This document shows, in pieces, positions 44,012 to 53,116 of a DNA stretch of 64,000 bases. The position numbers and the translations under genes are program-made. The stretch's first letter is position 1, and every line of letters begins with the position of its first letter. Origin of the DNA: Phycisphaeraceae bacterium (lineage in GTDB: Bacteria; Planctomycetota; Phycisphaerae; Phycisphaerales; UBA1924); NCBI GenBank assembly GCA_023898685.1, contig CP060234.1, positions 620,001-684,000 on the forward strand, in the 5' to 3' direction. The notes under the pieces are model-generated. The model saw only the letters and a program-made list of their open reading frames with translations. It was not told the origin of the DNA and did no database searches.

Positions 44012-46741
44012 TTGGCCAGACGCGTCTTTGAGATCGCCAAGGACCTCGGGGTGAAGTCCAAGTCGGTGGTGGAGAAATGCCACCACGAGGGCATCCCCGA
44101 GTCGCTCATCAAGAACCACATGTCCACCGTGTCGGCCGGGCTGGAGGCGACGATCCGAGAGTGGTTCAGCGCCGACGACGGCGAGGGCGGAGTCGCCACG
44201 GCCGTCGAGACGAGCGAGAAGGTCGACCTCGAAGAGGTGAAGGCGGCGCCGCGGCGTCGGGCCCGGCCGAAGAAGGAGCCCGTCGAGTCGGAGCCGCAGC
44301 CCGAGCCGGAGCCCGAGGCCAAGCCCGAAGCGCCCGCGGAGCCAACGACCGCACCCGCTGTGCCAGCAGAGCCCGCGCCGAAGGCGAAGCCGGCGCAGCC
44401 ATCGGCGGCAGAGATCCCGGCACCCCCAGCGGCCGAGGCCCCGTCCGCTGCGGTGGCCACCCCGCCAAAGCCCGCCCGTCCGGTCGTGGCCCCGGCACCG
44501 GCTCCGATGAACGTGCCGGACCGCCCGAAGACCATCAGGCCCGCCGGCCCGCAGCTCGACAAGAAGGCGCCGGTACGGCTCTCGGGCCCGAAGGTCGTGC
44601 GCGTCGAGGCACCCGAGCGAATCGAAGCGCCCCGCCCGAGGCGGGGGCCCGCTCAGGGCGGACCAGCGTTTGCTGGCGAACCCGGCGGGGACGACGGCGG
44701 CCGGAGCCCGCGTCGCGGCGGCGGTGGCGGCGGCGGTGGCGGCAGCGGCGGCGGCGGCGGCGGCAGCGGCCGGCGCCGGAGCCGGGGCGAGGGCGTGCCC
44801 GATCGCCGCCGGGGCGAGGCCGGCGGTCGCGACGGCGGGTGGTCGGAGCAGGACCTGGCCGAGCGTGCGGCCCGTCTGAACCGCTCGGGCGGCTACCTCA
44901 AGCAGCGTCGCCAGCAGATGAAGCGGGGCCAGCAGGCCCACCAGCAGACGCCCGCCCAGAAGGGCGGGAAGGTGTCCATCGCCGCCCCGTTCACGATCAA
45001 GGAGCTCAGCGCGGCGACGGGCGTGAAGGGCGCCGACATCGTCAAGCAGCTCTTCATGCAGGGTGTAATGGCGTCGATCAACTCTGGCATCGAGCCCGAG
45101 AAGGCGCAGGAGATCATGATCGAGTACGACATCGAACTCGACGTGACCGAGGCGAAGAGCGCCGAGCAGCAGGTCTCCGAGGCGTTCGAGCAGCGCGAAA
45201 CCGTCGACGAGCAGGCTCGCGGCCCGGTGGTCACGATCCTGGGCCACGTCGACCACGGCAAGACGAGCCTGCTCGACAAGATCCGCAACGCCAACGTCGC
45301 GGCGGGCGAGGCGGGCGGCATCACCCAGGCGACGAGCGCGTTCCGCGTGCCGCTGACGATCGGCGACGAGGAGCGGACGGTCGTGTTCATCGACACCCCG
45401 GGCCACGAGGCGTTCACGTCGATGCGCGCCCGCGGCGCCAACGTGACCGACATCGTGGTGCTGGTGGTCGCGGCCGACGACGGGGTGATGCCCCAGACGG
45501 TCGAGTCGATCGCGCACGCGAAGGCGGCGGGCGTGCCGATCGTGGTGGCGCTCAACAAGATCGACAAGCCCGAAGCGACGGACTCGAACATCCAGCGCAT
45601 CCTGGGCCAGCTCGCCGAGCACGAGCTCAACCCGACCGAGTGGGGCGGGGAGACAGAGGTCGTGCGGGTCAGCGCCCTCAAGAACCAGGGCATCCAGGAT
45701 CTGCTCGAGATCCTCGATCTCCAGGCCCAGGTGCTCGAGCTCACCTCCGACTTCGGCGGCCCGGCGCGCGGCACGGTGATCGAGGCGAGGCCCGAGGAGG
45801 GCCGGGGCTCGGTGATGAACGTGCTGCTCCAGGAGGGCAGGCTGAGCGTGGGCGACTTCATCGTCGCCGGGCGCGCGTTCGGGCGCGTGCGCGACATCAC
45901 CGACGACCGGGGCAACCGGCTCAAGGAGGCCTCGCCCCCGATGCCGGTGCAGATCTCGGGCATCGATCAGCTCCCCGACGCGGGCGACAAGTTCTACATC
46001 GTCGACTCGCTGAAGAAGGCCGAGCAGGCGGCCGAGCAGCGTCGCCACGCCGAGCGGCAGGAGCAGCTGGCCCAGCCCAAGATGACGCTCGACCGGATGT
46101 TCAGCCAGATGGCCGAGGCCGAGCTCAAGGAGATCCTCGTCGTCCTGAAGGCGGACGTGCAGGGCTCGGTGGACGTGCTCAAGCACGAGATCGAGAAGGT
46201 CTCGGGCGACGAGGTGAAGGTGCGCGTGCTGCACTCGGCGGTGGGCGGCATCACCGAGTCGGACGTGATCCTCGCCGAGGCGTCCAAGGCGGTGATCGTC
46301 GGGTTCAACGTCATCCCTTCGGGCAAGGCGCGTTCGACGGCCGACCAGAAGGGCGTGCAGATCCGTCCCTACAGCGTCATCTACGACATCGTGGACGACA
46401 TGAAGAAGGCGGCCGAGGGCCTGCTCGAGCCGGATCTCAAGATGGAGGTGCTGGGGCACGCGGAGGTGCGTCAGGTGTTCAAGGTCAGCAAGGTCGGCAC
46501 GATCGCGGGCTGCTACGTCACCGACGGCATCGTGCAGCGCGACGCGCTGATCCGCGTGACCCGCAGCGACATCGTTATCGAGAACGACCGGGTGCTCGAC
46601 CAGCTCAAACGCTTCAAGGACGACGCGAAGGAAGTGCGTGCGGGCATGGAGTGCGGCATGAAGATCGTCGGCTACGACGACATCAAGGAAGGCGACATCC
46701 TCGAGTGCTACAAGCAGGTCGAGGTGAAGCGGACGTTGTGA
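44012..46741 (+). CDS. infB: Translation initiation factor IF-2
   Basis: TTG at 44012 has GGAGG 5 nt upstream and gives [17 protein letters not shown], the IF2-N1 domain. A long Pro/Ala/Glu-rich then Arg/Gly-rich linker (about residues 60-290) includes a run of Gly codons (44710-44770). A second IF2-N domain reads [19 protein letters not shown]. The GTPase domain shows [14 protein letters not shown] (G1), GGITQ (G2), [13 protein letters not shown] (G3) and ALNKIDKPE (G4). Domains II to IV follow to residue 909. IF-2 delivers initiator tRNA to the 30S subunit. The start is 63 nt after nusA. Confidence 0.97.
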   Translation: MARRVFEIAKDLGVKSKSVVEKCHHEGIPESLIKNHMSTVSAGLEATIREWFSADDGEGGVATAVETSEKVDLEEVKAAPRRRARPKKEPVESEPQPEPEPEAKPEAPAEPTTAPAVPAEPAPKAKPAQPSAAEIPAPPAAEAPSAAVATPPKPARPVVAPAPAPMNVPDRPKTIRPAGPQLDKKAPVRLSGPKVVRVEAPERIEAPRPRRGPAQGGPAFAGEPGGDDGGRSPRRGGGGGGGGGSGGGGGGSGRRRSRGEGVPDRRRGEAGGRDGGWSEQDLAERAARLNRSGGYLKQRRQQMKRGQQAHQQTPAQKGGKVSIAAPFTIKELSAATGVKGADIVKQLFMQGVMASINSGIEPEKAQEIMIEYDIELDVTEAKSAEQQVSEAFEQRETVDEQARGPVVTILGHVDHGKTSLLDKIRNANVAAGEAGGITQATSAFRVPLTIGDEERTVVFIDTPGHEAFTSMRARGANVTDIVVLVVAADDGVMPQTVESIAHAKAAGVPIVVALNKIDKPEATDSNIQRILGQLAEHELNPTEWGGETEVVRVSALKNQGIQDLLEILDLQAQVLELTSDFGGPARGTVIEARPEEGRGSVMNVLLQEGRLSVGDFIVAGRAFGRVRDITDDRGNRLKEASPPMPVQISGIDQLPDAGDKFYIVDSLKKAEQAAEQRRHAERQEQLAQPKMTLDRMFSQMAEAELKEILVVLKADVQGSVDVLKHEIEKVSGDEVKVRVLHSAVGGITESDVILAEASKAVIVGFNVIPSGKARSTADQKGVQIRPYSVIYDIVDDMKKAAEGLLEPDLKMEVLGHAEVRQVFKVSKVGTIAGCYVTDGIVQRDALIRVTRSDIVIENDRVLDQLKRFKDDAKEVRAGMECGMKIVGYDDIKEGDILECYKQVEVKRTL

Positions 46742-46816
46742 GCGGAAGGCACACAGGGACGGGGGCACGCAGGCACGAAGGGCGTGCCGCCGCGGCTCTG
46801 TGTGCGATCTGAGACC

Positions 46817-46857
46817 CTTCGTGCCTTCGTGCCTCGTGCCTCGGTGCCTTCGTGCCT
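46817..46857. repeat. Tandem TTCGTGCC-type repeat
   Basis: Five imperfect 7-8-nt units (TTCGTGCC, TTCGTGCC, TCGTGCC, TCGGTGCC, TTCGTGCC) lie head to tail between infB and the DUF503 gene. Reverse-complement pieces (GGCACGAAGG, 46782-46791) lie upstream, so the region can fold. Similar GTGCCTTCGTGCC stretches are a common intergenic repeat type in many bacteria. Confidence 0.8.
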
Positions 46858-46864
46858 CTCCCCC

Positions 46865-47248
46865 ATGATCATCGGCATCCTCCAATTCGAGCTGCTCATC
46901 CACGACGCCGAGTCCCTCAAGGACAAACGCCGCGTGGTCAAGTCGGTCAAGGACCGTCTGCACCGCGAGCACCTGGTCTCGGTCGCCGAGGTCGGGGCGC
47001 TCGAGACGCTCAACCGGGCCGTCCTGGGGCTCGGCCTCGTCGGCGCGGACGGCGCCCAGATCGGCGCGACGCTCGACCGGATCACCGAGAAGCTGCGGGG
47101 CCTGCACGACGCCGAGCTGGGCTTTGCGCGGCGTGAACTGCTCCGCCCCGGACGCGACGACACCCCGCAGGCCGAGGAGATCGATGAGGCGGCGCTCGCC
47201 GCGGAGATGCTGCACTACGCCGACGGCGAGCGGGAGGCGAACGGATGA
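46865..47248 (+). CDS. DUF503 (YlxP-like) protein
   Basis: The ATG at 46865 gives a 127-residue protein. MIIGILQFELLIHDAESLKDKRRVVKSVKDRL is the DUF503 N-terminal signature (ferredoxin-like fold). VSVAEVGALETLNRAVLGL continues the pattern. Members sit between infB and rbfA in many phyla, as here, and YlxP-type proteins have been linked to ribosome-related functions. The C-terminal 35 residues are an acidic extension. It overlaps rbfA by 4 nt (ATGA). Confidence 0.88.
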   Translation: MIIGILQFELLIHDAESLKDKRRVVKSVKDRLHREHLVSVAEVGALETLNRAVLGLGLVGADGAQIGATLDRITEKLRGLHDAELGFARRELLRPGRDDTPQAEEIDEAALAAEMLHYADGEREANG

Positions 47249-47691
47249 GCCACCGCCGGGAGCAACGCGAGTCCACGCTGCTGCGCGCGTTCCAGGAGGT
47301 GCTCGGCCGTGGGCTGTCCGACCCGCGGATCCGCGGGCTGATCACGGTGACCAAGGTCCTCCTGACCGAGGACTCCAGGCAGGCGTTCGTGTCGGTTTCG
47401 GTGCTGCCGGCGGATCGGGCGGAGCTGACCATGCACGGCCTGCACGCGGCGACGGCCCACATCCGGCGGGACGTGATGAAGAAGGTGCGGATGAAGGAGA
47501 TGCCTTCGGTCGAGTTCCGCTACGACGACAGCAGCCTGCGGCAGGGCGAGGTGCTGGGGGCGATCAACCGCGCGGTCGAGGAACGGGGGCTGCGGGCGGT
47601 GGAGCCGGACGGGCCGGACGCGAACGATGAGGGCGGGGCCCGGGCGGACGCCGAGGGGCCCGGCACTGAGGACACCGACGTTGAAGCGTGA
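47245..47691 (+). CDS. rbfA: 30S ribosome-binding factor RbfA
   Basis: The ATG at 47245 lies in an ATGA overlap with the DUF503 gene. The KH-like RbfA core shows REQRESTLLRAFQEVLGRGL, DPRIRGLITVTKVLLTEDSR, AFVSVSVLPAD and MPSVEFRYDDS. It is 148 residues long, with an acidic C-terminal tail. RbfA acts in late 30S subunit maturation. The next gene begins inside its last codons. Confidence 0.93.
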   Translation: MSHRREQRESTLLRAFQEVLGRGLSDPRIRGLITVTKVLLTEDSRQAFVSVSVLPADRAELTMHGLHAATAHIRRDVMKKVRMKEMPSVEFRYDDSSLRQGEVLGAINRAVEERGLRAVEPDGPDANDEGGARADAEGPGTEDTDVEA

Positions 47692-48376
47692 CGCCACCGA
47701 GCGCGACCAGGCCAGGTTCTTCGACGATCTCGCCAAGCGGATCGAGCTCGACGAGCATGAGCCCGCCGACCCCGCCCCGCTGCCGGGCGACGACCCCGTG
47801 GTGCATGAGCTGGTGCGGTCGTTCCTGATGTGGGAGGCGCCGCGACCGGGCGTGCCCGCGGCGCTCGCCAAGCTGCGCGAGTCGGTGGTCGACTTCAACG
47901 AGCTCCGCGTGAGCCTGTGCGAGGAGACCGCGATGCTGCTTGGCTCGCGCTACCCGCTCGCCCGCGAACGCTGCCTGCGGCTGCGGGCGGCGCTCAAGGA
48001 GGTGTTCCTCCGCGAAAACGGGCTGACGCTCGTCCACCTTCGCGACGAGCCCAAGCGGGCGGCGCGGGCCTATTTCGACTCGCTCCCGGGCATCACGGGC
48101 TTCGTGGCCGCCCGCGTGGCGCTGCTGAGCTGCGAGGCCCACGCGTTCCCGCTCGACTCGGTGCTGTGCGACGTGCTCAAGGCGGCCGGCGTGGTCGAGA
48201 AGGATTGCGACACCGACACCGCCTCGGCCCGGCTCGAGCGCGCGATCCGCGCGGGCGATGCGCTGGGCTGCTATCGCCGGCTGGAGCGGTTCGCGCTCGA
48301 GAAGCCCCAGTGGGGTGGGGGCAAGAAGCCGAAGTCGTCGCGTACGTCGTCCTCCAAAGCCGCCGGGAAGGCGTGA
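47681..48376 (+). CDS. HhH-GPD superfamily protein related to endonuclease III, without Fe-S ligands
   Basis: A TTG at 47681 inside the end of rbfA is the likely start (231 residues). A helix-hairpin-helix segment, LPGITGFVAARVALLSCEAH (about 133-152), is followed by FPLDSVLCDVLKAAGV. The Asp there sits where the HhH-GPD catalytic Asp (FPVDTHV in endonuclease III) is found. The catalytic Lys of bifunctional glycosylases, normally within the hairpin, is not evident (GFVAAR). No four-Cys cluster follows; instead there is a Lys/Ser-rich tail. It could be a monofunctional glycosylase or a binding protein. It is coupled to rbfA upstream and to the TPR lipoprotein downstream (TGATG). Confidence 0.65.
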   Translation: MKRDATERDQARFFDDLAKRIELDEHEPADPAPLPGDDPVVHELVRSFLMWEAPRPGVPAALAKLRESVVDFNELRVSLCEETAMLLGSRYPLARERCLRLRAALKEVFLRENGLTLVHLRDEPKRAARAYFDSLPGITGFVAARVALLSCEAHAFPLDSVLCDVLKAAGVVEKDCDTDTASARLERAIRAGDALGCYRRLERFALEKPQWGGGKKPKSSRTSSSKAAGKA

Positions 48377-51300
48377 TGCAAACTCGGACGCGCCGCAACG
48401 CCGCTTCGCTGCACCGTCTCGCGGGGCTCGCCGCGGCCCTCTCGCTGGGGCTGCTCGCGGCGTGCTCGCAGAGTCAGGTCGCGGGGGCGCCGGGCGGGGC
48501 GATCGCCAGGCTTGAAGAACTCGCGGCCCGGCCCGCGTCAGCGAAAGCACGCGCCGCCTCGCTCGTGCCACCCGACGAGGCGCTGACACAGATTCCGCGG
48601 GGGGACCTCGACGCGTTCATCCCGCTAGCCAACGAGATAGCATTTCAGCCCATATCTGTGGATGCGACCGACGTGCAACGGGCGCCAGAAGAGGAGTCTG
48701 AAGATCAGCCCGAGGAGCACACAGACAGGCAACCCGATGACCCAGATCGGGCGCTGAGGCTCTACGCCGAGGCCCGTCAGTTCACGGCCGCGGGCGATTC
48801 AAGCCGGGCGATCAGCCTGCTCGAGGAGGCCTCGGGGCTTTCGCCCGACGTCCCGGAGATCTGGCGCGCCCTGGGCGACGCGAGGCGGGCGTCGGGCTTC
48901 GAGGCGTCGAGCGGGGCGGCCTACCTCAAGGCCGCGGACCTGGGAATCGCCGAGCCCGAGGCCCTGCTGTTCGCGGGGCTCTACGCGCTCAAGCGTGACG
49001 AACCCGAGCGGGCCGCGGGCCTGTTCTTCCGCGTGTTGCGTGCGGACCCGGTGCACACCGACCCGCTGATCGTCAACGTCGCGGCCGCCCGGCTGGGCGT
49101 GGTCCTGCTCGACATGGGGCGGGTCCGCGCCGGATGCGAGGCGCTGGAGATCGGGCTCGACCTGCCCCGTGCGGCCCGCGTGCCGACCAATGTCGGGGCC
49201 GAGGCGGGAGCCGTGCAACGCGAGTCGGGCGAGCTCCACCGCCGGCTTGGGGACGGTTGGTGCCGGCTCGGCGAGTTCGATCACGCCGCGAAGGCCTACG
49301 GCGAGGCGGCGGAGACCACGGCGGGGTCGACCCCCGCAATCCGCGAACGAAGGGTCTACGCGCTTCGAGCGGCCGGACGGCCCGAGGAGGCGGCGCTGCT
49401 GCTCATCGACGACCTGCGCTCGGGGACAACTTTCGACGAGAGGTCGCTCGAGGTGCTCACGGGCGTGGCGAGAGCGGTCTCGCCCCGGACGCTGCTCGCC
49501 GACGCGATCGGGGAGATCGACGACGGGGGCTCGCCGACGCGGCGCGTGACGCTGCTGCTCGCCCGCGACGCGGCGCTTCCCAAGGGCAAGGACGAGATGC
49601 TGCTTGAATCGGCGCTCGCCGACCCCGCCGCCACGGCGACCCGTCCGGGGCGCCGCAGGCTGCTCGATGCCAGGCTCACGCTCGAGCGGGAGACCAAGGG
49701 CGACGGGTTGGTGAAGCTGACCGACCGGCTGCTGGCGTCGAACCCGTCGCTCGCCCGACCCGCCGCGGCGGCACTCTTCTCGATCGACCCGGTTCCCGGC
49801 ACGCTCTGGGAGCGGATCACGGCCGAAGTCCCCGATCGCGGGCGGGCGCTGGCTCTGCACGCCGAATTGGCGCTGCTTCTGGGCGATCCCGAACGGCTCG
49901 CGGGGGTGCTCGACGCGACCTCCACAGGCCCGACCGACCCCGCGGCGCTGGCGAGGGCGGTGGCGGTCGCGTCCGCGGCCGGTCGGTGGGACACGGTCGA
50001 TCATGCGGCCACCGGGTTGGAGGCGCTCGACCCCGACGACGGCGGGCCGCGTGACGCCGCGCTGCTCCGCGCGTGCGAGGCCTCGCAACACTTCGACGAG
50101 GCGCTCGGCGTCGCTCGCCGCCTCGCCGGTCGCGACGGCGCAACCACGGACGACCTTCTGCGTTTCTCCGCGTTCGCCCACCTGCACGGCGACGTCGATG
50201 ACGCCGCGGGGGCGCTCGACCGGGCGCTCAAGGCCGACCCGTACGACGAGCGCGTCTACAAGGCGCTCATCGCGTTCTTTGGGCCCAACGGGCCCAGACC
50301 CGACGCCGACCGCACGGCCGAGATCGGGCGATCGCTCAGGGAGCACGCCCCGGCGGGCCGGTTGCTGCGGCAGCTCGTCACTTCAGAGATGTTGCGGCGT
50401 GGGCTGGTCGACGAGGTGGGCGACCGCGTCGAGCGGCTGTTCGCCGAGGACCCGGCCGACGACGACACCGACGAGCTCGTGCTGTCACGCTGGCGCCGTC
50501 TCGCGTCGGCCGACCGCACCAACGAGATCGACCTCGATCCGGTCCGCGATCAGGTCAAGGCCCACCCCGCGTCGGCCGGCCTGGCGAGGCTGCTCGCCGA
50601 GGGGCTGGTGCTGCTCGACAAGCCCAACGAGGCGATCGACGCCGTCAGCGCCTTCCGTGCCCGCACGGGCTCGCTGGCGCTGGGTCGAATCGCCGAGCGG
50701 ATCACGCGCGAGACGCTCAAGGACCCGGAGGCCGCCGACAGGATGGCCCGCGAGCGGATCGGCCCGCCGCCCCGCTCGATCGACGGCTCGGTCGAGCTGG
50801 CGGCGCTCGAAGCTGATCGGCTCGACGGGACCGAACACGGCGATGGCGCGGTCGCCGCGGTGCGAGACGCGCTCACCGGCATCCCCGACGGATCGGGCCT
50901 CAGCGACGCGCAGCAAACCGCGGTCGCGGGCGTGATCGGGAAGATCGCGGGGCACCTCAACGGGCGGCGGGACAAGGCCGACCCGGAGCACGCGCTCGCC
51001 GGGAACGCGGTCGCGGACGCCCTGGCGTGCCTCGACTGGGCCGCGGCTCGCCATGTCCCCCTGGCGCCCGCGACGCACGACCTGCGGCTCACGCTGCTCG
51101 TTGAACGCCGGGCCTCGCTTCCGGCGATCACCGACGCCGCTGCGGCCTCGATCAGTGAATACCCCCAGTCGGCCCGCGCCTTCGCCCGCCGCGTGGTCGA
51201 CCTGCTCTCAGCGGCCTCCCGCGAAGACGACGCGTTCAGGTGGATCGAGAAGATGAGCTTCGACGAAGACGGAAAGGTCCGCCCCGACCTCCTCGTCGAG

Positions 51301-52110
51301 TGGTTCCGGCTGGTGGTCATCACCGCGAGCCACGACCGAGGCAAGGAGCTGATCGACACGCTCGCGGCGCACGATGCGACCAACGACGCATGGGAAGCGC
51401 TGCGGCCCAAGGGCGGCATCTGGGACACCCGGGACGGGCATCACCCGGCCGAACTGGGTTACCTGCTCGCGCAATCGGCGGGCCTGTCGGCCAACTCCGA
51501 TGCATCGGAGATCTTCCTTCGCCTCACGCTCGAATACGACCCACGGCACCCCTGGGCGAGCAACGACCTGGGTTACAACATGCTCGAGTCGGGCGGGTCG
51601 CTGGAGGAATCTGAGCGGCTGATCGAGATCGCGTACGAGGGCCTTCCCGACCGGGCGAGCGTGGTCGATTCGCTGGGCTGGGTGCGGTACCACCGGGGCG
51701 AACTGGAAGACCGGGCTGACCCGGCGACGGGCAAGGTGATCGAGGGGGCGATCACGCTGCTCCGGCGGGCGGCCGACACGCTCGGGGCCGACGACGACGG
51801 CACGGTGTACGACCACCTGGGCGACGCCCTCTACGTCGGGGGCCGCGTCGACGATGCCATCGACGCCTGGCGGCAGGCGGCGACCCGGGCGAACAACGCG
51901 CTCTCGAGGCTCCGGGCGGCGGGTCAGACCGGCGGGGTACGATTCCGCGAGTTGCAGGAACTGGCGACATCCGCGGCGATGAAGAGGAACGCGATCCAGC
52001 TCGGCGCCGAGCCCAAGATCGCGCCCCAGCGTGGCGTCGAGCCGGCCCCGAAGCCGGACGCCGGAGCGGGCGACGCCGCGGGTGGAGACGGGACCGAGCC
52101 GGGCGAATGA
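48376..52110 (+). CDS. Very large TPR-containing lipoprotein
   Basis: The ATG at 48376 overlaps the upstream stop (TGATG). The 1244-residue product has a lipoprotein signal with lipobox LLAAC (Cys about residue 34), then an acidic Glu/Pro-rich spacer (about 95-130). TPR-like helical repeats cover much of the rest (ALRLYAEARQFTAAGDSSRA, EIWRALGDARRASG, AAKAYGEAAE). They are clearest near the C terminus (SLEESERLIEIAYEGLPD, YDHLGDALYVGGRVDDAIDA). The C terminus is Ala/Gly/Pro-rich. Probably membrane-tethered in the periplasm as a scaffold; partners are unknown. Its place after rbfA and before yebC suggests shared transcription. Confidence 0.8.
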   Translation: MQTRTRRNAASLHRLAGLAAALSLGLLAACSQSQVAGAPGGAIARLEELAARPASAKARAASLVPPDEALTQIPRGDLDAFIPLANEIAFQPISVDATDVQRAPEEESEDQPEEHTDRQPDDPDRALRLYAEARQFTAAGDSSRAISLLEEASGLSPDVPEIWRALGDARRASGFEASSGAAYLKAADLGIAEPEALLFAGLYALKRDEPERAAGLFFRVLRADPVHTDPLIVNVAAARLGVVLLDMGRVRAGCEALEIGLDLPRAARVPTNVGAEAGAVQRESGELHRRLGDGWCRLGEFDHAAKAYGEAAETTAGSTPAIRERRVYALRAAGRPEEAALLLIDDLRSGTTFDERSLEVLTGVARAVSPRTLLADAIGEIDDGGSPTRRVTLLLARDAALPKGKDEMLLESALADPAATATRPGRRRLLDARLTLERETKGDGLVKLTDRLLASNPSLARPAAAALFSIDPVPGTLWERITAEVPDRGRALALHAELALLLGDPERLAGVLDATSTGPTDPAALARAVAVASAAGRWDTVDHAATGLEALDPDDGGPRDAALLRACEASQHFDEALGVARRLAGRDGATTDDLLRFSAFAHLHGDVDDAAGALDRALKADPYDERVYKALIAFFGPNGPRPDADRTAEIGRSLREHAPAGRLLRQLVTSEMLRRGLVDEVGDRVERLFAEDPADDDTDELVLSRWRRLASADRTNEIDLDPVRDQVKAHPASAGLARLLAEGLVLLDKPNEAIDAVSAFRARTGSLALGRIAERITRETLKDPEAADRMARERIGPPPRSIDGSVELAALEADRLDGTEHGDGAVAAVRDALTGIPDGSGLSDAQQTAVAGVIGKIAGHLNGRRDKADPEHALAGNAVADALACLDWAAARHVPLAPATHDLRLTLLVERRASLPAITDAAAASISEYPQSARAFARRVVDLLSAASREDDAFRWIEKMSFDEDGKVRPDLLVEWFRLVVITASHDRGKELIDTLAAHDATNDAWEALRPKGGIWDTRDGHHPAELGYLLAQSAGLSANSDASEIFLRLTLEYDPRHPWASNDLGYNMLESGGSLEESERLIEIAYEGLPDRASVVDSLGWVRYHRGELEDRADPATGKVIEGAITLLRRAADTLGADDDGTVYDHLGDALYVGGRVDDAIDAWRQAATRANNALSRLRAAGQTGGVRFRELQELATSAAMKRNAIQLGAEPKIAPQRGVEPAPKPDAGAGDAAGGDGTEPGE

Positions 52111-52146
52111 TGCACGCCCGAGGGGCGGGCGAAGGAGCAACCGGTC

Positions 52147-52905
52147 ATGGCCGGACACAGCAAGTGGGCGAACATCAAGCACCGCAAGGCGGCGGTGGAC
52201 AAGAAGCGCGGCAAGATCTGGTCGAAGTGCAGCCGGGCGATCATGGCGGCGGCCCGCCAGGGCGGGGGCGACCCCACCACGAACCTGCCGCTGCGGTACG
52301 CGATCGACGAGGCGAAGGCCGCCAACATGCCCAAGGACACGATCCAGCGGGCCGTCGACAAAGGAGCGGGCAACACCGGGGGCGAGAACTTCGAGGAGAT
52401 GACCTACGAGGGCTACGGCCCGAGCGGGGTCGCGCTCTACATCGAGGCGCTGACCGACAACCGCGCCCGCACCGCGGGCGACGTGCGGACCATCTTCAGC
52501 AAGAAGGGCGGCAGCATCGGCAACCCAGGCTCGGTGGCGTTCATGTTCCAGTCGAAGGGCCAGATCATCGTCGACGCCTCGACGACCAATGAAGAGACCG
52601 TCATGAACGCGGCTCTCGAGGCCGGCGCCGATGACGTGCAGGAGCCCGAGGGCGAGGATGGCGCGTGGGTGATCCTGACCGATCCCACGGCGTTCCTCAC
52701 GGTGCGCGAGGCGTTCGAGGGGGCGGGCATCGAGATCGCCGACGCCGAGATCACCAAGATCCCCGACAACACCGTCGCGATCACGGGCGACGACGTGCGC
52801 AAGCTGCTGAACATCGTCGAGGCGCTCGAGGACTGCGACGACGTGCAGAAGGTGCACCACAACGCGGAGATCTCCGAAGAAGACCTCGCGGCGTACGAGG
52901 GGTAG
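52147..52905 (+). CDS. YebC/PmpR/TACO1-family protein
   Basis: The 252-residue product has AAGGAG upstream of ATG 52147. It has the family N terminus MAGHSKWANIKHRKAAVDKK, then AARQGGGDPTTNLPLR, NMPKDTIQRAVDKG, the central EGYGPSGVALYIEALTDN, and GGSIGNPGSVAFMF. Family members were described as transcriptional regulators; others (TACO1 and some YebC) act in translation of difficult peptides. It follows the TPR lipoprotein gene by 36 nt. I give no gene symbol because the subfamily cannot be fixed. Confidence 0.93.
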   Translation: MAGHSKWANIKHRKAAVDKKRGKIWSKCSRAIMAAARQGGGDPTTNLPLRYAIDEAKAANMPKDTIQRAVDKGAGNTGGENFEEMTYEGYGPSGVALYIEALTDNRARTAGDVRTIFSKKGGSIGNPGSVAFMFQSKGQIIVDASTTNEETVMNAALEAGADDVQEPEGEDGAWVILTDPTAFLTVREAFEGAGIEIADAEITKIPDNTVAITGDDVRKLLNIVEALEDCDDVQKVHHNAEISEEDLAAYEG

Positions 52906-52944
52906 TCACGAAGCTCCGCATCGCACCGCTGACCGCGAAAGCTG

Positions 52945-53038
52945 GGGTGCCACGACTCGCCGTCTTCGGCGCAGTCGTGCCATCGCACATAAGGATGATG
53001 TTCTCAGAAAGCACTGCTGCGCCGAGGACGGCGAGCAG
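52945..53038. repeat. Palindromic repeat element, family B, copy split by IS110-family insertion
   Basis: Left arm 52945-52980 (GGGTGCCACGACTCGCCGTC...), 30-nt loop, right arm from 53011. The right arm matches the intact copy at 36756-36791 up to GCGAGCAG (53038). Its missing end, TGGCACCC, reappears at 54323-54330, directly after the IS. Confidence 0.92.
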
Positions 53039-53116
53039 ATGGGGATGAAGACCTGCTACTCCCGACCGAGGCTACACACCTTGGTTGGTTGGTCATCCCA
53101 TCAAGGAGTAGCAGGC

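Noticed and set aside
44710..44770. GGC-rich run that looked like a microsatellite
   Set aside because: In frame it encodes a poly-Gly part of the IF-2 linker, a normal low-complexity region.
46708..47163. Minus-strand frame containing HEGTEARGTKAR
   Set aside because: Translation of the tandem TTCGTGCC repeat and antisense to the DUF503 gene.
43955..47215. Long minus-strand frame (1086 codons) opposite infB
   Set aside because: Low-complexity His/Leu/Asp/Val translation, antisense to a textbook IF-2.
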